NCBI RefSeq assembly: GCF_003020115.1
Contig: NZ_PYFX01000002.1
Location: 434,001 to 498,000, forward strand
Source of the DNA: Bradyrhizobium sp. MOS002
GTDB lineage: Bacteria; Pseudomonadota; Alphaproteobacteria; Rhizobiales; Xanthobacteraceae
Reading direction: 5' to 3'
Length of the DNA: 64,000 nt
Numbering within the stretch: position 1 is the first letter of the stretch; the number at the start of each line of letters is the position of its first letter. This document shows positions 38,897-47,621 of the stretch, one piece after another. Position numbers and translations under genes: made by a program. A model generated the notes under the pieces. That model saw only the letters and a list, made by a program, of their open reading frames with translations, searched no databases and had not been told where the DNA came from.

Positions 38897-39196
38897 GTGA
38901 TCTACGTCGTCGCCACCTTGACCATCAAGCCTGAAACGCGCGCCGAATTCATTGCAGCCGCCACCGCCTGCATCAAGGAGACGCGGAAAGAGCCCGGCAA
39001 TATCGCCTATGATCTGCATGAGAGCGTCACCGATCCCGCCAAGATGGTGTTCGTCGAGCAGTGGGAGAATGCCGAGGCGCTGGTGCCGCATCGCGCCATG
39101 GAGCACATGAAGACGTTCGGCCGCGTCGCGGTGAAGTGCTTTACGGCGCCGCCGAAGATCGAAGTGATCACGCCCGAGAAGGTCGAGACACGGTAA
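38897..39196 (+). CDS. ABM-domain (quinol monooxygenase-like) protein
   Basis: A 99-residue protein with the antibiotic biosynthesis monooxygenase fold, a dimeric ferredoxin-like barrel. YVVATLTIKPETRAEFIAA, the KEPGNIAYDLHES segment and FVEQWENAEAL fit the family closely. Relatives include YgiN-like quinol oxygenases and stress proteins; the substrate is not known. Start is GTG at 38897 with GGGAGGA about 6 bases upstream. It lies 142 bases after ureC and 14 bases before ureE, so it is probably co-transcribed with the maturation genes. Confidence 0.85.
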   Translation: MIYVVATLTIKPETRAEFIAAATACIKETRKEPGNIAYDLHESVTDPAKMVFVEQWENAEALVPHRAMEHMKTFGRVAVKCFTAPPKIEVITPEKVETR

Positions 39197-39210
39197 CGGG
39201 GTAAAAGCGC

Positions 39211-39834
39211 ATGATCCGGGCGACGCAGGTCAGGGGACAACACCGCTTCGCGGAAGCGCCGGCGGATACGGTCGTGCTCGATTTCGACGATCGACACCGC
39301 CGCCGCATGGCGATGACGGGGACGCGGGGGCTCGAGTTCCTGCTCGACCTGGAGAATGCTGTCGCGCTGCGCGGCGGCGATGCGCTGGTGTTGGAGGACG
39401 GTCGGCTGGTCGAGGTGGTCGCCGCGCCCGAGCCGCTGCTCGAGATCCGCGGCCACGATCCACACCACCTTATTCGCGTCGGTTGGCATCTCGGCAATCG
39501 CCATCTGCCGACGCAGATCATGGCCAAGGGCCTGCGCATCCGCCGCGACCACGTCATCGAAGCCATGGTGAAGGGCCTCGGTGCGCGCGTGATCGAGATC
39601 GAGGCGCCGTTCGATCCCGAAGGCGGCGCCTATGCCGATGCCGGTCATGCGCATGGACACGACGACCACGCGCATCACGATCATGGCCACGATGATCATC
39701 ATGATCATCACGGTCATGATCACCACCATGATCATGCCGCACATGGCGACGGTCACGATCACCATCACCACGACGAGCATTGCGATCACCCCGATCATCA
39801 CCACGGCCACAAGCATGCTCATGACCACAAATGA
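39211..39834 (+). CDS. ureE: Urease accessory protein UreE (nickel metallochaperone)
   Basis: A 207-residue UreE. Residues 1-140 cover the peptide-binding and metal-binding domains ([15 protein letters not shown] is conserved and contains the interface histidine). The last 65 residues contain 32 histidines plus many Asp, a nickel-storing tail as in Klebsiella UreE but longer. The tail is encoded by repeated CATGATCAT-type DNA. It overlaps the ureF start by 14 bases. Confidence 0.93.
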   Translation: MIRATQVRGQHRFAEAPADTVVLDFDDRHRRRMAMTGTRGLEFLLDLENAVALRGGDALVLEDGRLVEVVAAPEPLLEIRGHDPHHLIRVGWHLGNRHLPTQIMAKGLRIRRDHVIEAMVKGLGARVIEIEAPFDPEGGAYADAGHAHGHDDHAHHDHGHDDHHDHHGHDHHHDHAAHGDGHDHHHHDEHCDHPDHHHGHKHAHDHK

Positions 39835-40543
39835 GCCGGTCGCGGCCCGCGACCTCGCGGAGCGCGAGGCGGCGGCGCTGTACCGGTTGATGACCTGGCT
39901 GTCGCCCGCGTTTCCGGTCGGGGGCTTTTCCTACTCGAGCGGCATCGAATGGGCGGTCGAGGCCGGCGACATCACCGACACCGCGTCGCTGGCGGACTGG
40001 CTCGATGCGATGCTTCGTGATGGCTCGGGCTTCTGCGATGCGACGTTTCTGGTCCACGCCTATCGCGCCACTGAAGCGGGCGAGGACGACACTTTGAGCG
40101 ATATCGCCGAGCTCGCCGCGGCCTTCGTGCCGTCGCGCGAACGGCAGCTGGAGACGACATCGCAGGGCCGTGCCTTCATCGACATCGCCCGCGCCGCGTG
40201 GGACGCCGACGGGCTTGATGGCATGGTTGCGGCATGCCGCACGCCCCTGGTCTATCCCGTTGCCGTCGGCGTGGTCGCCGCGATGCACGGCGTGCCGTTG
40301 GCGCCGACGCTGCACGCCTTCCTGCATGCGCTGGTCTCGAACTGGATTTCCGCGGCCAGCCGGCTCATTCCGCTCGGCCAGACCGACAGCCAGCGCGTGC
40401 TGGTGAGGCTGGAAGCTGCGGTTGCCGCGACTGCGAATCGTGCGCTGAACGCGACGCTGGACGATCTCGGCGGTGCGACGTTTCGCGCCGATCTCGCCAG
40501 CCTGCGGCACGAGACGCAATATACCCGGCTGTTCAGATCGTGA
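39821..40543 (+). CDS. ureF: Urease accessory protein UreF
   Basis: A 240-residue UreF, which gates GTP hydrolysis by UreG and couples it to nickel insertion. [24 protein letters not shown] is split here over the conserved N-terminal helix, followed by [11 protein letters not shown] and [21 protein letters not shown]. The start is within the end of ureE, at the ATG 39821 (or 39815). A large palindrome separates it from ureG. Confidence 0.92.
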   Translation: MTTNEPVAARDLAEREAAALYRLMTWLSPAFPVGGFSYSSGIEWAVEAGDITDTASLADWLDAMLRDGSGFCDATFLVHAYRATEAGEDDTLSDIAELAAAFVPSRERQLETTSQGRAFIDIARAAWDADGLDGMVAACRTPLVYPVAVGVVAAMHGVPLAPTLHAFLHALVSNWISAASRLIPLGQTDSQRVLVRLEAAVAATANRALNATLDDLGGATFRADLASLRHETQYTRLFRS

Positions 40544-40565
40544 GTTGTTCGGAATTTATTCGATT

Positions 40566-40687
40566 GTCGTCCCGGCGAAGGCCGGGACCCATAACCACAA
40601 ATCTTTGTGGCTATGGGAGGATGTGGCCACAGCGGACCTCGTCAGCTCAGTACGGTGGCTATGGGTCCCGGCCTTCGCCGGGACGAC
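40566..40687. repeat. Large hyphenated palindrome between ureF and ureG
   Basis: Inverted arms of 33 bp with one mismatch (40566-40598 and 40655-40687). The outer 27 bp match perfectly. Each arm itself contains a short palindrome (CCCGG-CGAAGG-CCGGG). The spacer also folds (CCACAAA with TTTGTGG). It nearly fills the 157-base gap, so the operon RNA would form a long stem before ureG. It has the form of dispersed intergenic repeats of Bradyrhizobium. Confidence 0.88.
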
Positions 40688-40700
40688 ATTAGGAGAGAGC

Positions 40701-41324
40701 ATGTCGAAATCTCACGGCCCCTTGCGTGTCGGCATCGGCGGTCCGGTCGGATCGGGCAAGACCGCGCTGATGGACCTGCTCTGCAAGACCATGCGCGAGC
40801 GCTACGACATCGCCGCGATCACCAACGACATCTACACCAAATGGGATGCGGAATACCTGGTGCGCTCGGGCTCGCTGACGCCGGATCGCATTGCCGGGGT
40901 CGAGACCGGCGGTTGCCCGCACACCGCGATCCGCGAGGACGCCTCGATGAATCTCGCCGCGGTGGCGGATATGCGCGCCAAGTTTCCCGGGCTCGATCTC
41001 GTGCTGATCGAATCCGGCGGTGATAACCTCGCTGCCACTTTTTCCCCGGAGCTCGCCGATCTCACTATTTACGTCATCGACGTGGCGGCCGGCGACAAGA
41101 TCCCGTCAAAGGGCGGCCCCGGCATCACCCGGTCCGACCTCCTTGTCATCAACAAGATCGACCTGGCCCCCTATGTCGGCGCCTCCCTGGAAAAGATGGA
41201 GACGGACGCCAGGCGCATGCGCGGCGAGCGACCGTTCGTCATGACCAACCTCAAGAAGAGCCAGGGGCTGGACCGCATCATCGGCTTCATCGAGGCCAAA
41301 GGCGGCTTGAAGCGGGCCAGCTGA
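40701..41324 (+). CDS. ureG: Urease accessory GTPase UreG
   Basis: SIMIBI-class GTPase of 207 residues that carries nickel to urease. P-loop GGPVGSGKT at about 13-21, the nickel-binding CPH motif ([15 protein letters not shown]) and the [11 protein letters not shown] base-recognition motif are present. The start ATG at 40701 follows AGGAGAG at a good distance. It ends the urease run; a hairpin lies at 41443. Confidence 0.96.
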   Translation: MSKSHGPLRVGIGGPVGSGKTALMDLLCKTMRERYDIAAITNDIYTKWDAEYLVRSGSLTPDRIAGVETGGCPHTAIREDASMNLAAVADMRAKFPGLDLVLIESGGDNLAATFSPELADLTIYVIDVAAGDKIPSKGGPGITRSDLLVINKIDLAPYVGASLEKMETDARRMRGERPFVMTNLKKSQGLDRIIGFIEAKGGLKRAS

Positions 41325-41442
41325 CCGGCGCGACCACTTAACGCAGGCGTTTCCCCCCGCTAACTTCATGGGCAGGGCCGTTTGCGCGGAACAAATTTCG
41401 GTCACGGCAATTGATTACCTCCGGTGCCCGGAGCAGATCCAT

Positions 41443-41470
41443 CCCGGCCGGACCATCGGCCGGGCGGCTT
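41443..41470 (+). terminator. Possible terminator after ureG
   Basis: An 8-bp all-G+C stem (41443-41450 with 41457-41464) with a 6-base loop, followed by a weak run, CGGCTTTAAG. It lies 118 bases after ureG in a 266-base gap that holds no other gene I can support. Confidence 0.4.
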
Positions 41471-41590
41471 TAAGCTTCTCAGGCAACCCAAGTTGCGTAT
41501 CGATGCCTCCTCCTCCATTATCTCGGCCATTGGGGTTCACCCTGTTTCGGCACGTGCCCGTTCGAGCGGCGTCCATATGCTCCGTGTTTA

Positions 41591-43282
41591 TTGCCGACCT
41601 CCTGCTTTCGCCTGAGTAGTCGCGTGGTCAGGCTGGGTTTCATCATCGGCTTCATTGCTCTTCTCGGAGCCCTGCTCTCCGGGCTTGCGGCTTATCGCGT
41701 CCACGACCAGGAGCTGGCGCTGGACCGGATCGCGCTGGCGCGCGCGATCGACGTCCATGCGAGCCTGGTCCAGGACCGGCTCACCGAGCGCGAACTGCTC
41801 GCGCGGGTTGCCTCCGGCCTGTTCCGGGCGCCGTCGGTGCTCAAGCCAAATATGCTCGAGCCGCTGCGCTCGGCCATCTACGCCTTCAAGACCGATTTCG
41901 TGGTGGCCGGCTGGGTCGCCCGCCTGAAGCCGAACGAGCTTGCCGCAGCACAGGCCGCCATCGCGAGCGCCGGCTTCCCCAATCCGCGAATCCGCAGCTA
42001 TGACGACAAGCCGATCGATCCGGCAGGTGTCACCCAGCCGATCGACGTGCTGCTGGATCTCGAGCCGCGCAGCAACGAGACCAAGGGGCTGCCCGGCCGC
42101 AGTTACGACCAGGATCAGGTGCGCGGCGCCATGCTGGCGCGCGCCAGAGTGGAGAAGAGATCGGTTGCCTCAGAACCGGTTGCCCTCCTGCGTGACGGCG
42201 GGCCGATCGGCATCATTGTGGCGGCTCCCGTCATCCCCGAGGGCGCGACGGAGCCGGCGGGCTTCATCACATTTTCCTATGAGCTCTCTTCCCTGATGCT
42301 GACCAACGACGACATGTCGTTGTTCGCGGTCGCGCTGAAGGATCCGCGCCGGGAGGGTGGCGAGCTGGTCGCCAACGATCAGGGCGTGGTCTCGGCCCGC
42401 CCGACGGCGGCCGATGGGCCGGCGCCGTCGGCGACGCGCACGGTGAGCTTCGGTGGTCGCGACTGGCAGCTGGGCTACTACGCCAAGACCAATTCGGCGC
42501 GCCGCGCCGAGCAGACCGCGATCATCGTGGCGGCGATCGGCTTGGCGATCACCGCGATGGTGTGCGGCCTGTTCGGCTATGTCGCCTACAACAATTTGCG
42601 GCTCAGCCGGGAAATCCAGGTCAGAATCGGCTTCGAGCGCCGGCTGACGGCTGTCATCGACGAGCTCAACCACCGGGTTAAAAACATCCTGGCGGTGATC
42701 CAGTCGATCGTGACCCGTACGCTGCGCCATGGCGCCGACATCGATGTCGCGCGCGAGCTCCTGATCGGCCGCATCCACGCCATGTCCAACGTCGTCTCGC
42801 TGCTCAGCGAGAGCCAATGGCAGGGCGTCAAGCTGAAGGGCCTGTTCGAGGCGCGCGCCATCCCGCATGCCGACCGCATTGCCGTGACCGGTCCTGATAT
42901 CGCAGTCAGCGCGCGCGCGGCGCAGAGCCTGTCGCTGCTGTTCTTCGAGCTCGCCTCGCATTCCGACGAGGGCCTGTCGCTGGTCGGCAAGCATCCGCAC
43001 ATCACTGCCAATTGGACGGTGACGAACGAGGAGGCCGGCGAGGTCTTCTATTTCCGCTGGGAGGAGTTCAACACCAGCGAAGCGACGCGCCGCCCCGATT
43101 CCGATTTCGGCCTGATCTTGCTCGACCGCGTCGCGCCCGAGGCGCTCGGTGGCACCGCCAAGCGCTATTTCACCGACGTCTCCTATGTCTACGAGCTGAC
43201 CGCGCCGATGGAGACGGTCGAGGACATGACCGAGCGCGACCGCACCGACAAGCTGTCGGCACCGATCCGGCCTGCGCGGTAG
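41591..43282 (+). CDS. CHASE-domain HWE-type sensor histidine kinase with degenerate ATP site
   Basis: Membrane sensor of 563 residues from TTG 41591 (a GTG at 41624 is equally good). It has a membrane helix at about 13-35, an extracytoplasmic CHASE-like domain to about 300, and a second helix at about 307-330. The phosphoacceptor box DELNHRVKNILAVIQSI has H361 and is typical of HWE/HisKA_2 kinases. The expected N-box (ELATNA) reads ELASHS at 453-458, so the Mg-binding Asn is missing and the ATPase part is short and divergent. The WREE-like WEE and a GFGL-like stretch (DFGLILLD) remain. It may be a weak kinase or a pseudokinase sensor. No response regulator is adjacent; the convergent neighbour is a TetR gene. 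Confidence 0.78.
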   Translation: MPTSCFRLSSRVVRLGFIIGFIALLGALLSGLAAYRVHDQELALDRIALARAIDVHASLVQDRLTERELLARVASGLFRAPSVLKPNMLEPLRSAIYAFKTDFVVAGWVARLKPNELAAAQAAIASAGFPNPRIRSYDDKPIDPAGVTQPIDVLLDLEPRSNETKGLPGRSYDQDQVRGAMLARARVEKRSVASEPVALLRDGGPIGIIVAAPVIPEGATEPAGFITFSYELSSLMLTNDDMSLFAVALKDPRREGGELVANDQGVVSARPTAADGPAPSATRTVSFGGRDWQLGYYAKTNSARRAEQTAIIVAAIGLAITAMVCGLFGYVAYNNLRLSREIQVRIGFERRLTAVIDELNHRVKNILAVIQSIVTRTLRHGADIDVARELLIGRIHAMSNVVSLLSESQWQGVKLKGLFEARAIPHADRIAVTGPDIAVSARAAQSLSLLFFELASHSDEGLSLVGKHPHITANWTVTNEEAGEVFYFRWEEFNTSEATRRPDSDFGLILLDRVAPEALGGTAKRYFTDVSYVYELTAPMETVEDMTERDRTDKLSAPIRPAR

Positions 43283-43289
43283 TTCGAGG

Positions 43290-43898
43290 CTAGCTCTTCG
43301 GTCGCAGCACGAGGTCAACCAGAGTCCGCGCGTAGGCCGGCGTGATCGGGGCGATGCCGAAGACGTAGCGGTAGAACAGGCTGCCATAGATCGCGTCGTA
43401 GAGATCCTCGGGCGGTGCTTCGGCCAGGATGCTGCCGTCGCTCTGGCCCGCGGCGATCATCTCGATCAGCGCGTCGCGGCGGAATTGAAGATAGCGGGCG
43501 TAGAACAGCTCGGCGGAGCCGGTCTTGGAAATGCATTCGGAGATGACGGCGAGTTGGACCTTGCCGAACTCACCCTGGAGCGCTTCGGCATAGGCTGCGG
43601 CATGGCGGCGTGCGCGCGCGGCGGGGCTGCCCGAGCTTGCAGGCGGCAACGGCAGCATCTGCGCAGCATGGTGAAGGAAGGCGTCGATCAGCAAGGCTTC
43701 GCGGGACGGCCACCATTTGTAGATCGTCATCTTGGAGACGCTGGAGTGGCGCGCGATCGCGTCGATGGTGGTGACGGCAAGGCCGGTGGTGGCCATCAGC
43801 GCATAGGCGCTTTGGAGAATGGCGTTGGTAGTCTCGATCGACCTCGGCCGGCCGCGCCGGGGCGCGCTGTCGGCTCCCTCATCCCCGCCATTCGCCAT
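43290..43898 (-). CDS. TetR family transcriptional regulator
   Basis: A 202-residue repressor-type regulator. The helix-turn-helix is at about residues 35-65 (TTIDAIARHSSVSKMTIYKWW), with a GRPRS lead-in as in AcrR/TetR members, and a C-terminal ligand domain of the TetR_C_33-like type. The ATG at 43898 is used, but AGGAGG fits a GTG at 43904 better (6 bases), so the start is open by two codons. Its target is not obvious; the neighbour upstream, an OpgC-like gene on the same strand, is 88 bases away. Confidence 0.87.
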   Translation of the reverse strand: MANGGDEGADSAPRRGRPRSIETTNAILQSAYALMATTGLAVTTIDAIARHSSVSKMTIYKWWPSREALLIDAFLHHAAQMLPLPPASSGSPAARARRHAAAYAEALQGEFGKVQLAVISECISKTGSAELFYARYLQFRRDALIEMIAAGQSDGSILAEAPPEDLYDAIYGSLFYRYVFGIAPITPAYARTLVDLVLRPKS

Positions 43899-43986
43899 CA
43901 CCACGCCCGGCCTCCTCGCGCAATCCGCTGCCGCTCCGCATAGCCCAGCCATGATGGCCGGCCTAGTGGAATCGGAAGGTGCCGGG

Positions 43987-45129
43987 TTAGGCCTGTTGCC
44001 GCAAGGCAGCGGGCAGGTCCTGCCGCTTCGACCAGGCGATGTAATATGCGACCGCGGCCATCGCCGCGAAGCCGGCCAGACTCACGGCGATCTGCATCAC
44101 CACCAGATTGGCGCCGGTGATCAGGATGAGATGGCCGGCGAAGGACAGGAACACGCCGACGCAGAACACCGCGAGCCATTCCTCGCCGCATCTGATGACC
44201 GCCCGTAGCGATCTCCATTGCAGGCCGGGATGATCGGCCGGGACGAGATGTGTCGCGAGGAATGCGAGCGCGAGGAAGTGGACCACGCGATAGGGCGCGA
44301 GGTTTTCCTTGTCGGTCGGCGTGATGTTGTCCAGCACGATGTCCGGCAGGTAGGCGGCAAGCGCCGGCGAGTGGCGCATCAGCGTGATCGCCATCGCGGA
44401 TACGAGATAGGCGCCGGCAAGCACGCGCAGCCAGGATAGGCCATGCAGGGCGCGGCCCGACGCACCGGTCACGGCGAACCAGCCGCCCAGCACCATCAGC
44501 ATCTGCCAGCAGTATGGGTTGAAGGTCCACTCCTGGTCCGGATAAACCCGGAAATTCCAGTCGAACCAGCGCGCCGCAAAGTACAGCGCGACCGATGCCG
44601 CAAGCGTCAGGTTCGGACGCCGCAACAGGCCCCACAGCGCGAACGGAAAGAAGGCCATCAGCGGGATCATCAGCTGTAACAGGTCGAGATTCAGCGGCTC
44701 CTCCTGGAGCACGAGGCCACGCACCAGGATGCGCAGCGGGTGCTCGAGAATTCCCGATATGTTATATTCGTGGATGATCTCGGGCGCCATCGATTGCGAG
44801 GCGACATAGGCGATGGTGTCGATATAGATCACGAACAGCACGACATAGGCGGCGTACAGCCGCCAGACGCGGCGAAAGATGCGCGTCGCCGCGACGACGT
44901 AGCCGCGCTCCAGTGCGATCCTGCCGTGAATGATCGCGACGCCATAGCCCACCACGAACACGAACAAGTCTGCGGCGCCGCTGAAGCCGAAGTTGCGCAG
45001 CGTCAGCAAATTGACGACGTTGTTCGGGATGTGGTCGACGAAAACCGACCAGTTGGCGATGCCGAGCGTCAAATAGAGCCGGGGGTCGTGATGGAATGCG
45101 GCGAGATTCGCCTGGACGGACGGTTTCAT
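43987..45129 (-). CDS. opgC: OpgC-domain membrane protein (putative glucan O-acyltransferase)
   Basis: Polytopic membrane protein of 380 residues with about ten hydrophobic segments. LGIANWSVFVDHIPNNVVNLLTLRNFGFSGAADLFVFVVGYG near the start matches the OpgC family, here cited in parts. OpgC proteins add succinyl groups to periplasmic glucans in Rhodobacter and relatives. The ATG at 45129 (MKPSVQ) is chosen; 35 further open codons lie upstream. The symbol is by family only, since the substrate is unproven. Confidence 0.8.
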   Translation of the reverse strand: MKPSVQANLAAFHHDPRLYLTLGIANWSVFVDHIPNNVVNLLTLRNFGFSGAADLFVFVVGYGVAIIHGRIALERGYVVAATRIFRRVWRLYAAYVVLFVIYIDTIAYVASQSMAPEIIHEYNISGILEHPLRILVRGLVLQEEPLNLDLLQLMIPLMAFFPFALWGLLRRPNLTLAASVALYFAARWFDWNFRVYPDQEWTFNPYCWQMLMVLGGWFAVTGASGRALHGLSWLRVLAGAYLVSAMAITLMRHSPALAAYLPDIVLDNITPTDKENLAPYRVVHFLALAFLATHLVPADHPGLQWRSLRAVIRCGEEWLAVFCVGVFLSFAGHLILITGANLVVMQIAVSLAGFAAMAAVAYYIAWSKRQDLPAALRQQA

Positions 45130-45318
45130 CGAAAAAATGGCTTTTGGAATCAGGGGCGCTGCTTTTAGCGGCAACCGCCTGCCTATCCGAGTAGCGTTTG
45201 CGTGAGTGGAGGGCGTTCGCGTCGGACGGCGCAAATTTGGTGCCGCGGCGCCGGTGCCGACTTCCGAAAGATGCGCTCGCGGGACCTAGGACGAAATTTT
45301 CTGACTCCGCTCTTGCCG

Positions 45319-45774
45319 TCACTCGGCAGGTTCGGCCGATGCCTCGTCGGGTACGCCGGCGCGGCTCGCCATGATTCCGAGGGCGACGCCGCCGATCGCC
45401 AGGATCGGCAACAGCCGTTTGATCCCGATGGCGCGAACGATCTGGAGTCCGGTGGCGAGCAGCATGGGGTCCGCGAGCATGCTCGAGGCCGCCGACTTCG
45501 TGGCGCGTTCGGCCGCGATAAGAGCTTGTTTACGCAGCTGACGTTTGTAGACCCAATAGCTCACCGCCGCGGTCAGCGTCAGGAGAAAGAAGATCCCGGC
45601 ACCGGCGAGGCAGGCCTGCACCGGACCATATTTGTCGAGCACCGAAATGAATGCCGCCGCGCACAGGAAGCAAGTGGTGATGAAGAGTGCGAACGCCGCG
45701 CCTGCTGCCAGCGAGGTCAGCCGCATAGTGGTGCCGGTGGATGCGCTGATCCCGTCGATGATGCGCTGAAACAT
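45319..45774 (-). CDS. Holin-like membrane protein, unknown function
   Basis: A 151-residue protein with two close membrane helices (about 18-42 and 50-75, the second ending in VYKRQLRKQ), a soluble amphipathic stretch, and a third weaker hydrophobic segment (about 120-138). The arrangement is like the phage-holin-superfamily III or YqjE-type proteins that often lie with DUF883 genes. Here the DUF883 gene is the upstream neighbour on the same strand, 76 bases away. ATG 45774 chosen (MFQRII). Confidence 0.72.
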   Translation of the reverse strand: MFQRIIDGISASTGTTMRLTSLAAGAAFALFITTCFLCAAAFISVLDKYGPVQACLAGAGIFFLLTLTAAVSYWVYKRQLRKQALIAAERATKSAASSMLADPMLLATGLQIVRAIGIKRLLPILAIGGVALGIMASRAGVPDEASAEPAE

Positions 45775-45850
45775 GGCCTTGCTCCTCAGATCCCCACAAG
45801 CCGGCACCGGCGGCGCCGCTGCGCCACCGTCTTAATATCCGTTCGCGATC

Positions 45851-46222
45851 TCAGCGGCGCCAGACCGCGCCGATCAGGAAGCCGATGCCGAGCGCTAGCC
45901 CGACGGTCGCGAGCGGCCGCTGCGTGATGGCGTCCTCCAGCGTCTCCTCGATCGAGCCGTAGGCCTCCTGTGCCGCGCCCATCATCGCGCTGCCGCGCTC
46001 CGACATGTCGTCGATCGCGGAATCCACGTTTTCGCGCGCCTGACTGTAGCCGCGGCGGGCCTGCTTGCTGGAGGAGTTGGCAAAAGTATTGAGCGCGTCG
46101 GTGATTTGATCGGTGAGGGCGGCGATATCGCTTTTCACGGCTGCTACATCCTTCTCGAGGCGTTCTCTGGTGGCTTTGTCGGTCCAGTCTCTCATCCCGG
46201 CTTCGGCATTGGTGGTGGACAT
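45851..46222 (-). CDS. DUF883 (ElaB/YqjD-like) membrane-anchored protein
   Basis: A 123-residue protein: a long charged helix (about 15-100, possibly coiled coil) and a C-terminal anchor ending GIGFLIGAVWRR. ElaB/YqjD members sit in the inner membrane by this tail and bind ribosomes in resting E. coli cells; whether that applies here is unknown. It precedes the holin-like gene, a pairing like yqjD-yqjE. The ATG at 46222 (MSTTNAEAG) is the likely start. Confidence 0.82.
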   Translation of the reverse strand: MSTTNAEAGMRDWTDKATRERLEKDVAAVKSDIAALTDQITDALNTFANSSSKQARRGYSQARENVDSAIDDMSERGSAMMGAAQEAYGSIEETLEDAITQRPLATVGLALGIGFLIGAVWRR

Positions 46223-46299
46223 CAGGGGCTCCGAGCTGTTGACGGTGAGACAGCCGGAAAACGTTTCGTCGTCGGGTAAGTTCCGTTCACGGAAACCGG

Positions 46300-47388
46300 T
46301 CAGTCCTGCGGGAGCTGCGGCGAATCCTGCGGCAACAGATGCTCCTTCAGGATCAGGGCGACGATCAGCAGCGGCGACGATAGGAAGGCGCCCATCGGGC
46401 CCCACAGCCAGGTCCAGAACGCCAGCGCCAGCAGCACCGCGAGCGCATTGAGCGCCAGCCGCCGGCCGATGATGGTCGGCGTGACGAAATGTCCCTCCAG
46501 GAAAGTGATGCCGCCAAAGGCGAGCGCCGCCATCAGGCCGCCGCTCACGGTCGGGAAGGTGACCAGTCCCACCACGACCAGAATGGCGAACATGGCCACC
46601 GGTCCGATGATCGGAATGAAATTGAGGGTGGCCGCGAGCGCGCCGAGGCCAGCCGGATTGGGCATTCCGGTGAGGGCGCAGACGACGCCGGCGGCGACGC
46701 CGACGCCGACATTGATGAGGGTCACGGTCAAGAGATAGTTGCCGAGATGAATCTCGATCTCGTTGAGGATGCGAAGCGTGCGCAGCCGTGCCTCATGATC
46801 GCTGAAGGTCATGATCATCGCCCGTCGCAGGTCGCGCCAGCTCGCGATGAACAGGATCAGGGTGACGAAGAACAGCAGGAATTCGGTAAAGGTCGGTGAC
46901 AGGAACTCGATCGTCGGCTGCACCCACTCGAATTTCGGTATTTGGAAGCTCGGCAATCCCTCCGAGCCGCCAAGCATCGTCTGCAGCTCTCGCCACAGCG
47001 CCAGCGGCCGGTCGAACACGTGGACCTTGTCTTTCAACTGGGCGCCAAGTTCGGGCAGGCGCGAGCTCCATTCCATCGCTGGCGAGGCAATCAGCGCGAC
47101 GATGAAGCCGACCACGGCGGTCACCGCGAGCACGATAAAGGCGGCGGCGAGTCCTCTCGGCACTTTCCGCTTCTCCAGGAAGGTCGCTGCCGGCGAGAGC
47201 ATCGTGCCGGTGACGAACGCCATCACGACAGGCAGAAAGAACGCCTTACCGAAATAAAGTACCGCGACGATTGCGATGAGGAGCAGTCCGGCGAGCGAGA
47301 AGGCGACGAGCTCGGTGCGGCGGATTACCGGGGGGAGTTCGCCGTGGCTCTCGGGAAGCGGAGTGCCTTCGCCGTTGCCGGGGGTCAT
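46300..47388 (-). CDS. AI-2E family transporter
   Basis: A 362-residue membrane protein of the AI-2E family (TqsA/PerM type). Two N-terminal helices (about 25-70), a soluble loop (about 100-160), and then five or so helices with GMPNPAGLGALAATLNFIPIIGP, the family signature region. Members export small molecules or exchange ions; the substrate is not known and AI-2 itself is not implied. ATG 47388 (MTPGNG) is preferred to the upstream GTG at 47412. Confidence 0.88.
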   Translation of the reverse strand: MTPGNGEGTPLPESHGELPPVIRRTELVAFSLAGLLLIAIVAVLYFGKAFFLPVVMAFVTGTMLSPAATFLEKRKVPRGLAAAFIVLAVTAVVGFIVALIASPAMEWSSRLPELGAQLKDKVHVFDRPLALWRELQTMLGGSEGLPSFQIPKFEWVQPTIEFLSPTFTEFLLFFVTLILFIASWRDLRRAMIMTFSDHEARLRTLRILNEIEIHLGNYLLTVTLINVGVGVAAGVVCALTGMPNPAGLGALAATLNFIPIIGPVAMFAILVVVGLVTFPTVSGGLMAALAFGGITFLEGHFVTPTIIGRRLALNALAVLLALAFWTWLWGPMGAFLSSPLLIVALILKEHLLPQDSPQLPQD

Positions 47389-47621
47389 ACGTTCACTGGG
47401 AAGGACGCGCACAATACCTCTCCGGCACGGAGTCTTCGGTCCTCGCGCCTATGACCGAGGGGTAACGTCCTAGCGCCCTGCGGGTTCCATCGCGGCTTCG
47501 TGAAGAGGCGCTCGCTTGACTGTGACGTCGGTGCTGAAGCCTGCCGGGGAACTTGTGTCGGTTCGCCGGCGTTGAACGAACCAGAGCATCACCCTGATGC
47601 AGGCATCCAACGGGGCAGCAC

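Noticed and set aside
40566..40687. Insertion sequence or MITE with target duplication
   Set aside because: No transposase, and I could not see a convincing direct repeat at the ends; the form fits a dispersed palindromic repeat better.
45319..45774. Prophage holin
   Set aside because: No lysin, portal or other phage genes are near; pairing with a DUF883 gene fits a cellular membrane protein.
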